Positions 1 through 5,016 of a DNA stretch of 5,016 nt are shown piece after piece. A program made the translations under genes and the position numbers. Position 1 is the stretch's first letter. Each line of letters begins with the position of its first letter. Origin of the DNA: an uncultured Clostridia bacterium (GTDB lineage Bacteria > Bacillota > Clostridia > Oscillospirales > Oscillospiraceae); the NCBI GenBank assembly GCA_947167725.1, contig CAMVJF010000142.1, positions 1-5,016 on the forward strand, given 5' to 3'. The notes below the pieces were generated by a model that was not told the origin of the DNA, made no database searches, and saw only the letters and a list, made by a program, of their open reading frames with translations.

Positions 1-3
1 ATG

Positions 4-318
4 TCAATCCTCCTTCTCGGCGCTCACGCAGGCGGGATAGTCCCGCGCGAGCAGTTCAAAGCCGATCCAAATCGTGTCCAGCAGCCTCCGGCAGGCCTTG
101 CGCGAGCCGGAGAGCGGCTCGCAGGCGATGCGCAGCGCGCCGGAAGAAGAGACGACGCGCGGGAAAAAGCGGTCCCCCTCGTCCCGCAGCGCCTCCGCCG
201 CCGTGAAGGCCAGCGCCGAGGCCGCCGCGCAGACCAGGTCCTCTCCCTTCGGCGCGCTCCCCGCGTGGCCGCGGAGCTCCAGCGTCATGCTCCGGCGGCC
301 GTAGCGCGCGCGGATCAT
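4..318 (-). CDS. prp: Prp-family cysteine protease (phage-encoded ribosomal-processing protease homologue)
   Basis: A 104-residue protein of normal length for the Prp (YsxB) family. It shows the family signature: GHAG with His18, then GEDLVCAAASALAFTAAEAL with Cys30. The His and Cys are 12 residues apart, matching the catalytic dyad spacing of the Staphylococcus enzyme (His22, Cys34). Cellular Prp removes the N-terminal extension of ribosomal protein L27. In Staphylococcus phage 80alpha infections, host Prp also cleaves scaffold and capsid proteins. Placed directly after the portal gene, this copy is most likely a prohead maturation protease; that role is inferred. The ATG at 316-318 overlaps the portal stop as ATGA, and GGAGG at 326-330 lies 7 bases upstream. 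The minus-strand frame stays open further upstream, but that stretch is a shadow of the portal gene. Family call is firm; substrate is unknown. Confidence 0.88.
   Translation of the reverse strand: MIRARYGRRSMTLELRGHAGSAPKGEDLVCAAASALAFTAAEALRDEGDRFFPRVVSSSGALRIACEPLSGSRKACRRLLDTIWIGFELLARDYPACVSAEKED
9..14 (-). promoter_or_regulatory. Shine-Dalgarno for a gene starting just outside the left edge
   Basis: The minus strand reads AGGAGG here, inside the last codons of the Prp gene, whose stop is at 4-6. The portal gene has the same hexamer 8 bases before its ATG. With a similar spacing, a start codon would fall at or just beyond position 1. This suggests that the operon continues leftward, probably with another head gene such as scaffold or capsid. 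The downstream gene itself cannot be seen, so its identity is inference. Confidence 0.6.
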
Positions 319-2144
319 CGCCGTGCCTCCGGCTGGCTGGCCGCGCGTGCGCGCTCCCGGACGGCGCGGATCTGCGCCCTTTCGAGAGGCTCGCCGCCTC
401 GCAGCTTCACGCTGGCGGCCGCGGCGCGGCGCGGTGCGGCCTCGCTCTGCGCGCTCGCGGCAAGCCCCTCGGCGAGCTGCGGCTCGTACTTGGCCGCCAG
501 CGTGATCGCCAGCTCCCGGAAGGCCAGCAGCTTTTCCTGCTCCGCGCCCTGCGCGCGCAGCTTTTCCATGAGCACCTCCTTGCCGTCGAAGTCCATCATG
601 TCGAGGCACAGCAGCGCCTGCGAGGCGCGGCCGGGGTCGAAAAAGCCGAGGTTGTAGAACTGCAGCGCCAGCTCGTTTTGGCTGATCTTGGTATAGGGAT
701 TGACCTTTTGCGCCTTGATCTCGATATCGAACACCGGCAGCCGCGTCGAGAAGCTCTCCGCGCCGATCGCGTTCTGCTCCTGCGGTCCCAGCCCCGCGTT
801 GGAGAAGGAGATGAACTCCGCTGCGCCGCTCGTCCCGATGATGCGGAAGCGGCGGGGGAGCGTGTAGAACTGCCGGATCAGCGCGATGACGAGCTCGACC
901 GCGGCGGCGAAGGCGCGATACGAGGCGCGCGTACTGTCGCGGCTGCCCTTGCCGCTGGCCTCCTGCAGCGCCGCGATGGCCGAGGCGGCGGTCACGCCCT
1001 GGGCGAGATTGCCGGTGGCCGTCTCGGTATTGCCGGAGGTCTCGCGCAGCTCGCGGATGCGCTCGCGCTGATATTCGATGTAGTTGCCCGACAGCGGCCG
1101 GAAGTCGATGATCTTCAGCGCGTCGTCGCCCAGATTCCCGTCCACGGAGACGAGCGGCTTTGAGAGATCGAGCAGCTCGGCCTCGTTTACGCCCGCGTCC
1201 TGGCGCTTGAAGTAGCGCGGCGTCGCGCCGACCATCGTGTTGCGGATGAAGGCCGAGTCCATCAGGTCGATCGCGGTCTGCGGATTCTTGCACAGATCAA
1301 CGAAGCCGTAGCCGCAGGGGCTGCCCTCGACCGGAAACAGCGGGTCGAACACGAAGGGATAGAGCCCGTGGTCATAGAGCGGCGCGCCCTCGTTTTCCGA
1401 GGAATAGAGCAGCGTGTCGCCCACGAACTTGACGTAGTGCAGCACCTGCCGCGGCCCCTCCCACTGCTTGTAGTAGCAGTCGATGACCGTGCTCTTGCCG
1501 TCGGTGGGGACGGCGTCGTCATAGAGAAAGCGCGTCGCCGAGAAGGCGCCGGGCCGCAGCGCGCCCCTCAGGACGGGCCAGCGCGCCTCGAGCACGTCAT
1601 TGTCCTCGAGGGCGGTGTGGAAGAAATAGCGGCTGTCCTGGATATCCTTCACGCCCGGCTCCCAGAAGAGATTGAGCAGATCGACCGCGCAGATCGAGAT
1701 ATCACCGAGCCCGCCGAGCTTCGAGGCGTCCCAGACGATCTTGTACACGCCGGTGCCGGTCTTGAGCTTCGACCACAGCGCGTCGGAGTACACGTCCTCA
1801 AAGCGGTTCTGCGCCATCACGACCGGCACGACGGCGGTGAGCATTTCGGCCTCATGCTCGTCGTCGGGCTCGCGCGGCAGGATCAACGGCTCGGGGTAGG
1901 CGTCCATCGCGTCGGCGTGCTTGGAGACGATGACGTTGTGCAGCCATCCGCTCTTGGAGCGGAAGCCGCCGTCGCCGCGCGGCCCGCCCGTCTCCTCGGC
2001 GCCGTTGCGCAGCTTCCACCAGTTCTCCGCGGCGACGACGCGCCGCTCGAGATTGCCCTTCCCGGCCTTGTAGCGCTGCAGGATGCCTGTGAGCTCCTGC
2101 AGCCGCGCGCTGTCCACGCGCGGCGCGGTTGTTTGTTCATCCAT
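315..2144 (-). CDS. Phage portal protein
   Basis: A 609-residue portal, the dodecameric ring at the head vertex through which DNA is packaged and to which the tail attaches. The N-terminal part (about 1-130) is helical and contains a SGWLHNVIVSK segment. A central portion has GTGVYKIVWD (130-139), the SPCGYGFVDL turn (275-284) and a following QTAIDLMD helix (289-296), the pattern seen before the long stem helix of portals. RETSGNTETATGNLAQGVTAASAIAALQEASGKGSR (367-402) resembles the Thr/Ala-rich loop and helix found in large portals of Clostridia phages. The C-terminal tail (from about 525) is charged and helical. Length lies between the T7-type (about 530) and P22-type (about 725) portals. 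The ATG at 2142-2144 is preceded by AGGAGG at 2153-2158 with an 8-base spacer, and it overlaps the end of terL by 8 bases. The gene order terL-portal-protease supports the call. No frameshift is seen. Confidence 0.88.
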   Translation of the reverse strand: MDEQTTAPRVDSARLQELTGILQRYKAGKGNLERRVVAAENWWKLRNGAEETGGPRGDGGFRSKSGWLHNVIVSKHADAMDAYPEPLILPREPDDEHEAEMLTAVVPVVMAQNRFEDVYSDALWSKLKTGTGVYKIVWDASKLGGLGDISICAVDLLNLFWEPGVKDIQDSRYFFHTALEDNDVLEARWPVLRGALRPGAFSATRFLYDDAVPTDGKSTVIDCYYKQWEGPRQVLHYVKFVGDTLLYSSENEGAPLYDHGLYPFVFDPLFPVEGSPCGYGFVDLCKNPQTAIDLMDSAFIRNTMVGATPRYFKRQDAGVNEAELLDLSKPLVSVDGNLGDDALKIIDFRPLSGNYIEYQRERIRELRETSGNTETATGNLAQGVTAASAIAALQEASGKGSRDSTRASYRAFAAAVELVIALIRQFYTLPRRFRIIGTSGAAEFISFSNAGLGPQEQNAIGAESFSTRLPVFDIEIKAQKVNPYTKISQNELALQFYNLGFFDPGRASQALLCLDMMDFDGKEVLMEKLRAQGAEQEKLLAFRELAITLAAKYEPQLAEGLAASAQSEAAPRRAAAASVKLRGGEPLERAQIRAVRERARAASQPEARR

Positions 2145-3579
2145 GGTTTCGTCCTCCTGTTTTGATCTGATCCAGCGGATCGAAAAAGATCTCCGGCGTC
2201 TTCTCGGCGCGCGACGCGCGGATTGGGCGCGACATGCAGAAATAGCGCGCTTCGTCGGCCGCGTGGTCCTCCAGCGAGCTGTCGAGGTCCTCGGGGATGT
2301 GCGGGTCGTACGTCATCAGCGGGATCGTGCGGATGAAGTCGCGGCAGTTTGAGAACACATACATCCCCGGATAGCCGTTTTCATCGAACTGCATGCGGTA
2401 GTGCAGCTGCATCCATCCGGCGATGCGCCGGTTGTCCCCGGGCGTGAAGGCCAGACCGCAACGCGCCGCCGTCTCGGCGATGCTCTCCCCGCGCGAGGCG
2501 TCCCAGATCGCGGGATCGGCTACGCCCGAGATGCTCTTGCCCCGGAGCCAGGGATGCTCGCGCTCGAGGCGTGCGATCTCGCGGAACTGTCTTTCCGGCG
2601 CCCACTTCAGCCCCTCGTTGGGCTCGCCCGTGCAGCCGTAGAGCTCGAGCGCGCGGTAGATCACGCCGTCGAAGTCCACGGCCCACCATGCGCAGGAGAA
2701 GGGCTTGCCGTAGCCGAAGTCGTAGCTGCGGCAGATGCGCCAGGAGGCGGCCGCGCCGCGGGAGAGGTCGATCGGCTCGATCACGTGCGTCCAGCGTCCC
2801 TGCCGCCGCAGCTCCTCCTCACCGAGCGTGCAGCCTGCCGCTCTTGCCGCCGCGAGATCCGGCGAGACACGGAACTCCTCGAAGAACTGTCCCTGGAAGA
2901 TATCCCAGCTCCCGTTGAGCCAGGCCTCCCGCAGCTTGGGCGGCAGCGCCTCGAGACGGCGCAGATAGTCCGGGTCGGCGCGCATGAGCGCGGCGTTGTC
3001 CGTGACGCGGGAGGGGATGAAAACGTAGTCCTCGGCTCGCTCGCCGGGCCGGAAGCGCCGATCGATGAACAGCCGCTTGACCCAGCCGTGGCCGACGCCG
3101 CCGGGATTGCAGGTGCAGTAGATCCGCTTGGGAAAGCCGTTGACGCCGCGAACACAGGCGCGCAGCCTGTCCATGCGCTCCTCCGGCTGCTGCGTGGCTT
3201 CGTCGACGAACAGCACGTCCACCTCCGTGCCCTGGAAGCGGTCGGCGTCCCGGTCCGTGCCGCAGTAGCGGAACAGGATGCGGCTGCCGTTGGGGAAGAG
3301 CAGCTCCTTGCGTGTGTCGTGGTAGCGCGCGAGGGCCCCGGAGCCGCCGCAGCGCAGCAGCTCGCAGAGCGGCAGGATGTGATTGGCGCGGAGCTCCCCG
3401 TAGCTCCGGCGGAGGATCATCACCTTGATGCCGGGATACTTCTCGCACAGCAGCACCGCCTTGACGCGAACGGCCCAGCTTTTCCCGCCGCCGCGCGCCC
3501 CGCCGAAGGCGACGAAGCGGTGCTCCTCGGCGAGGAAGCGGCGCTGCGTCGCGGAGGGCGGCGGGATCGTGAGCCTCAC
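2137..3579 (-). CDS. terL: Terminase large subunit (packaging ATPase and nuclease)
   Basis: A 480-residue packaging motor that translocates DNA into the prohead and cuts concatemers. The ATPase domain has Walker A GGARGGGKS (26-34, Lys33), Walker B DVLFVDEA (121-128, Asp126 and catalytic Glu127) and the coupling motif CNPGG (157-161). The C-terminal RNase H-like nuclease shows its acidic residues in SYDFGY (Asp287), VADPAIWD (Asp355) and EDHAADEARY (Asp438/Asp442). All expected catalytic motifs are present, so the enzyme should be active. The start is a GTG at 3577-3579, chosen because AGGAGG at 3587-3592 sits 7 bases upstream and because it overlaps the terS stop as GTGA. The last 8 bases overlap the portal start. 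The very long plus-strand open frame opposite (2401-4296) is a GC-rich shadow. Confidence 0.96.
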   Translation of the reverse strand: MRLTIPPPSATQRRFLAEEHRFVAFGGARGGGKSWAVRVKAVLLCEKYPGIKVMILRRSYGELRANHILPLCELLRCGGSGALARYHDTRKELLFPNGSRILFRYCGTDRDADRFQGTEVDVLFVDEATQQPEERMDRLRACVRGVNGFPKRIYCTCNPGGVGHGWVKRLFIDRRFRPGERAEDYVFIPSRVTDNAALMRADPDYLRRLEALPPKLREAWLNGSWDIFQGQFFEEFRVSPDLAAARAAGCTLGEEELRRQGRWTHVIEPIDLSRGAAASWRICRSYDFGYGKPFSCAWWAVDFDGVIYRALELYGCTGEPNEGLKWAPERQFREIARLEREHPWLRGKSISGVADPAIWDASRGESIAETAARCGLAFTPGDNRRIAGWMQLHYRMQFDENGYPGMYVFSNCRDFIRTIPLMTYDPHIPEDLDSSLEDHAADEARYFCMSRPIRASRAEKTPEIFFDPLDQIKTGGRNHG

Positions 3580-4013
3580 CGGGCCGCCTCCTCCGCCTCG
3601 GCGGAAAAGGCGATCTCGAGACGCCCGTCCGCCGCCTCGCTCTTTTCCTCCAGCGCCCGGACGCGCGCTGCCTGCTCGCGCTCGTCGAGCGCGGAGCGGA
3701 GCATCTTGATCTCCTTGGCGCTCTTGACGGCGCGCATCAGCTCGCCGAGCTCGCGCGCGTTGATGTCCTCGGCGCTGTCGATCAGCGCCTCGGCCCGCCG
3801 CACCAGCTTGTCCGTCAGCCGGAAGATCGCCTCTCCGTCGCCGTCCCCGGCCGAGAGACGGTATTCCTTCCGCAGCCGCGTCCAGCCCCCGCGCCGCGCG
3901 TGGTCGCGCAGCGTGGAGTCGGGGACGCCGCGGAGCCGCGCGAGCGAACGCATGCTCATCTCGCTTTCAATGTACTCCGCGGCGATCGCGGCCCAGTCCG
4001 TCTTTCCCTTCAC
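3576..4013 (-). CDS. terS: Putative terminase small subunit
   Basis: A 145-residue protein. The N-terminal region has DWAAIAAEYI (6-15) followed by a helix-turn-helix, SMRSLARLRGVPDSTLRDHARR (20-41), and a GGW motif (42-44). The rest (about 61-142) is predicted helical and highly charged, fitting an oligomerisation domain. TerS proteins bind the viral packaging site and pass DNA to TerL. Sequence conservation in this family is low, so the call rests on the HTH, size, and position directly before terL with a 4-base GTGA overlap. The start is GTG at 4011-4013; GAGG at 4021-4024 lies 7 bases upstream, a weaker site than those of the downstream genes. It is the first gene of the leftward operon, with a leader of about 170 bases. 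A different DNA-binding protein is possible but less likely in this context. Confidence 0.8.
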   Translation of the reverse strand: MKGKTDWAAIAAEYIESEMSMRSLARLRGVPDSTLRDHARRGGWTRLRKEYRLSAGDGDGEAIFRLTDKLVRRAEALIDSAEDINARELGELMRAVKSAKEIKMLRSALDEREQAARVRALEEKSEAADGRLEIAFSAEAEEAAR

Positions 4014-4095
4014 AGAGCTCCCTCGTCTTCCCCCGCGGCCGTCTCCCCGCGCCGCGTCGTTGTGTGTCCCGGCCGCGCTATTTCAATATCCATAC

Positions 4096-4111
4096 GTCCC
4101 ATTATTGGGAC
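4096..4111. promoter_or_regulatory. Operator A, perfect palindrome
   Basis: GTCCCATTATTGGGAC: both half-sites match GTCCC/GGGAC exactly around a 6-base spacer. The symmetry extends by one pair on each side (C at 4095, G at 4112). It lies in the terS leader, about 79 bp downstream of the leftward start, so it may act as a roadblock or as a cooperative binding site. Confidence 0.7.
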
Positions 4112-4135
4112 GAGCGGCGCAAAAAAGGAACCATA

Positions 4136-4151
4136 GTCCCCGCAAGGGGAC
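4136..4151. promoter_or_regulatory. Operator B, perfect palindrome
   Basis: GTCCCCGCAAGGGGAC has the same half-sites and 6-base spacing as operator A, with a GC-rich spacer instead of an A/T one. Its centre is 40 bp from that of A and 31 bp from that of C, close to whole helical turns. It also lies in the transcribed leader. Confidence 0.7.
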
Positions 4152-4166
4152 GACGGATCAAATATC

Positions 4167-4182
4167 GTTTCATTTTTGGGAC
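4167..4182. promoter_or_regulatory. Operator C, at the leftward transcription start
   Basis: GTTTCATTTTTGGGAC has one perfect half-site (GGGAC) and one degenerate half-site. It covers the predicted start of the leftward promoter. Thirteen bases, CATTTTTGGGACA (4171-4183), are repeated exactly at operator E (4260-4272). Confidence 0.7.
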
Positions 4183-4188
4183 AACGAT

Positions 4189-4217
4189 AGCATACCACAA
4201 TTTCCCGCTTCTGTCAA
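4189..4217 (-). promoter_or_regulatory. Leftward promoter for terS-terL-portal-prp
   Basis: On the minus strand a perfect -35 hexamer, TTGACA (4212-4217), is followed by exactly 17 bases and a -10 of TATGCT (4189-4194). The -10 is preceded by TGG, the extended -10 element. Initiation is expected near 4182. This should be a strong housekeeping-sigma promoter when not repressed. Operator C covers the start site and operator D overlaps the upstream end of the -35, so a bound repressor would block RNA polymerase. Confidence 0.78.
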
Positions 4218-4231
4218 CCCAAAAATGAGAC
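4216..4231. promoter_or_regulatory. Operator D, beside the leftward -35
   Basis: AACCCAAAAATGAGAC is in the opposite orientation to C; its reverse complement shares CATTTTTGGG with C and E. It overlaps the outer two bases of the leftward -35 (4212-4217). Both half-sites are imperfect, so it may be a lower-affinity site. Confidence 0.6.
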
Positions 4232-4255
4232 AAATTTTTAATCTTGCGAAGTACT

Positions 4256-4271
4256 ATTGCATTTTTGGGAC
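4256..4271. promoter_or_regulatory. Operator E, over the repressor promoter -35
   Basis: ATTGCATTTTTGGGAC has a perfect right half-site and a poor left one. It covers the -35 of the rightward promoter, so binding would shut off the repressor's own gene. The poor left half fits a site filled only at high repressor concentration. Its centre is 40 bp from that of D. Confidence 0.58.
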
Positions 4272-4285
4272 AGATGTGGTAGAAT
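4257..4285 (+). promoter_or_regulatory. Rightward promoter for the repressor and ImmA-like gene
   Basis: On the plus strand TTGCAT (4257-4262) serves as a weak -35. After 17 bases comes TAGAAT (4280-4285), one mismatch from TATAAT, preceded by TGG as an extended -10. The weak -35 and good extended -10 fit a modest promoter for a maintenance repressor. The predicted start at about 4292 leaves almost no leader before the repressor ATG. Operator E (4256-4271) covers the -35 and part of the spacer, suggesting autoregulation. Confidence 0.68.
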
Positions 4286-4295
4286 GGCCCCGGTG

Positions 4296-4661
4296 ATGGA
4301 TATGAACGAGATCGCAAAACGCCTGTATGACGCGATCACGGCGAAGAAGCTCAGCTACGGCGAGCTTGCCGCCCTCACCGGCATCCCCAAGTCTGCGATC
4401 CAGCGCTATGCGACGGGGACGACAGAGAAGGTCCCGATGGACCGGCTCGTGCGTCTGGCCGCGGCGCTGGGCGTTTCCGTCTCGGCGCTCAGCGCCGCGG
4501 CGGAGGAGGACCCGCCCCGTGCGGGACAGAGCGAGGAGCTGCCGGAGATCACGATGATCGCGCGCGCGGGCAAGAAAATGTCGCCGGAGCGGCGTCGGGA
4601 CATGCTGCGCCTGTTGAAGATCGCCTTTCCGGAGGAGTTCCGCGATGCTGACGGCGCGTGA
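4296..4661 (+). CDS. XRE-family phage repressor (HTH)
   Basis: A 121-residue regulator likely to maintain lysogeny by binding the operator array just upstream. Residues 5-65 form a lambda-repressor-like five-helix domain. The HTH is about 20-39 (SYGELAALTGIPKSAIQRYATG), and LVRLAAALGVSVSAL (51-65) is its last helices. A linker (66-80) leads to a C-terminal block, EITMIARAGKKMSPERRRDMLRLLKIAFPEEF (84-115), resembling the tails of many Clostridia prophage repressors. This tail is too short to be a LexA/CI-type self-cleaving peptidase domain, so induction probably depends on the ImmA-like neighbour. The start is uncertain. ATG 4296 or ATG 4302 both fit; 4302 has GGTGAT at 4292-4297 as a partial ribosome site. 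The in-frame TTG 4257 and ATG 4284 lie inside the promoter and are unlikely. The message would be leaderless or nearly so. Confidence 0.9.
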   Translation: MDMNEIAKRLYDAITAKKLSYGELAALTGIPKSAIQRYATGTTEKVPMDRLVRLAAALGVSVSALSAAAEEDPPRAGQSEELPEITMIARAGKKMSPERRRDMLRLLKIAFPEEFRDADGA

Positions 4662-5016
4662 ACGCGCGGCCGTCGCGGTCGTGAACGAGCTGCTGTGCCG
4701 CTGCGTCTGCCGCGTGCCGGTGGATATCTTTGCGCTCTGCGCGCGCTGCGGCGTGCGCCTCGTGCCGCTCAGCGAGCTGGAGCGCGAGGGGATGTCCGCC
4801 GACGAGGTTTTCGCGGTCTGGGGCAACCCGGACGGCGTGGCGATGTCGAGCGCGCGCCGCTGGACGATCGCCTACAACGACCGCGCGGCGGAGAGGCGCA
4901 TCCGCTTCACGCTCGCGGAGGAGCTGATGCATCTCCTGCTCGGCCACACGGAGGATGCGCGCTTCGCCCTCGGCGTCCAGAGCTACGACGGGGAGACCTA
5001 CCGGCGCTACGAGTCC
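4645..5016 (+). CDS. ImmA/IrrE-family (M78) metallopeptidase-like protein, 3' end missing
   Basis: The first 124 codons are visible, open to the right edge. Family features are the RRIRFTLAEELMHLLLGH helix (84-101) and SYDGETYRRYES (113-124), which in relatives leads into the EAxxFAxxLLxP segment. ImmA proteins cleave the paired XRE repressor to induce a prophage or ICE; ImmR/ImmA of ICEBs1 is the model. The expected HExxH zinc motif reads EELMH (92-96): the codon for the first His is GAG. Glu93 and His96 remain, and His101 is close. The N-terminal part has an unusual cysteine cluster (Cys18, 20, 22, 32, 35). The start ATG overlaps the repressor gene by 17 bp, with GGAGGAG at 4631-4637 giving a 7-base spacer, so translation is coupled. 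The family call is good; whether it is a working peptidase is open. Confidence 0.77.
   Translation, partial: MLTARERAAVAVVNELLCRCVCRVPVDIFALCARCGVRLVPLSELEREGMSADEVFAVWGNPDGVAMSSARRWTIAYNDRAAERRIRFTLAEELMHLLLGHTEDARFALGVQSYDGETYRRYES

Larger units (their letters stand above)
4014..4182 (-). other. Untranslated leader of the terS operon, carrying two operators
   Basis: About 170 bases separate the predicted leftward transcription start (near 4182) from the terS GTG. The part near terS (4014-4080) is GC-rich and contains a perfect 8-bp inverted repeat, CGCGGCCG at 4034-4041 with CGGCCGCG at 4070-4077. The part near the promoter is AT-rich and holds the two perfect operator palindromes described separately. 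When transcribed, each palindrome would form a 6 to 7 bp hairpin. The hairpin from 4136-4151 is followed on the minus strand by six T at 4121-4126, but 9 bases away, too far for a standard intrinsic terminator. No convincing gene is seen in this stretch. Confidence 0.5.

Noticed and set aside
4..1293. 429-codon minus-strand frame containing the Prp gene
   Set aside because: Only the last 104 codons show the Prp family. The upstream part is Arg/Ala/Gly-rich shadow sequence within the portal gene, and a good ribosome site precedes the ATG at 318.
1368..2165. 265-codon plus-strand open frame opposite the portal gene
   Set aside because: It is a GC-driven shadow of the portal gene, without a ribosome site or recognisable domain.
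4121..4151. Intrinsic terminator on the minus strand (hairpin GTCCCC-TTGC-GGGGAC then T6)
   Set aside because: The T run begins 9 bases after the 6-bp stem, and the palindrome is better explained as an operator matching four others. A true terminator here would cut off terS.
4010..4198. 62-codon minus-strand frame ending in a GTGA overlap with terS
   Set aside because: Its GTG start lies upstream of the predicted transcript start and within the promoter spacer. Internal ATGs (4100-4102, 4091-4093) lack a Shine-Dalgarno, and the frame runs through operators. A 27 to 30 residue leader peptide remains possible but unsupported.
4257..4295. N-terminal extension of the repressor from TTG 4257
   Set aside because: The extra residues fall on the -35 and -10 of the rightward promoter and on operator E, have no ribosome site, and precede a normal XRE N-terminus.
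2401..4296. 631-codon plus-strand open frame opposite terL and terS
   Set aside because: It is antisense to two genes with clear terminase features. Its product is low-complexity (Ala, Arg, Pro, Leu-rich), as expected for a GC-rich shadow, and it runs through the promoter region.

Overview
The window holds the packaging end of a temperate phage or prophage and its lysogeny switch, placed back to back. The genes are strongly GC-rich (G or C in most third codon positions). Ribosome binding sites are strong AGGAGG or GGAGG types, and the repressor/ImmA pair is of a kind common in Firmicutes mobile elements. By inference the host is a GC-rich Clostridia-type Firmicute, such as a gut Oscillospirales; nothing here fixes the species. 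No integrase, tRNA, CRISPR array or insertion sequence is visible.

Leftward (minus-strand) operon, from about 4182 down to the left edge: terS (3576-4013), terL (2137-3579), portal (315-2144), a Prp-type cysteine protease (4-318), and a strong Shine-Dalgarno at 9-14 for a further gene just outside the window. Every junction overlaps by 4 to 8 bases, so this is one tightly coupled translation unit. TerS and TerL cut and pump DNA, the portal is the head entry ring, and Prp is the likely maturation protease for scaffold or capsid. Order and content are typical of a tailed-phage head module.

Control region, 4014-4295: an AT-rich island at about 4081-4290 between GC-rich genes. It carries two divergent sigma70/sigmaA-type promoters, both with an extended -10 TGG, and five copies of a 16-bp operator, GTCCC-N6-GGGAC or a degenerate version. 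Two operators flank the leftward promoter, one overlaps the -35 of the rightward promoter, and two perfect palindromes lie in the transcribed leader of terS.

Rightward (plus-strand) operon, from 4296 to the right edge: a small XRE-family repressor (4296-4661) followed, with a 17-bp overlap, by an ImmA/IrrE-like protein (4645 to beyond 5016). In related systems ImmA cleaves the repressor to induce the element. Here the first His of the expected HExxH zinc motif reads Glu.

The most notable point is layout. In most temperate phages the repressor faces early genes (cro, excisionase, replication) and late genes are controlled indirectly. Here the repressor and its operators face the terminase/portal operon, suggesting direct repressor control of packaging and head genes.
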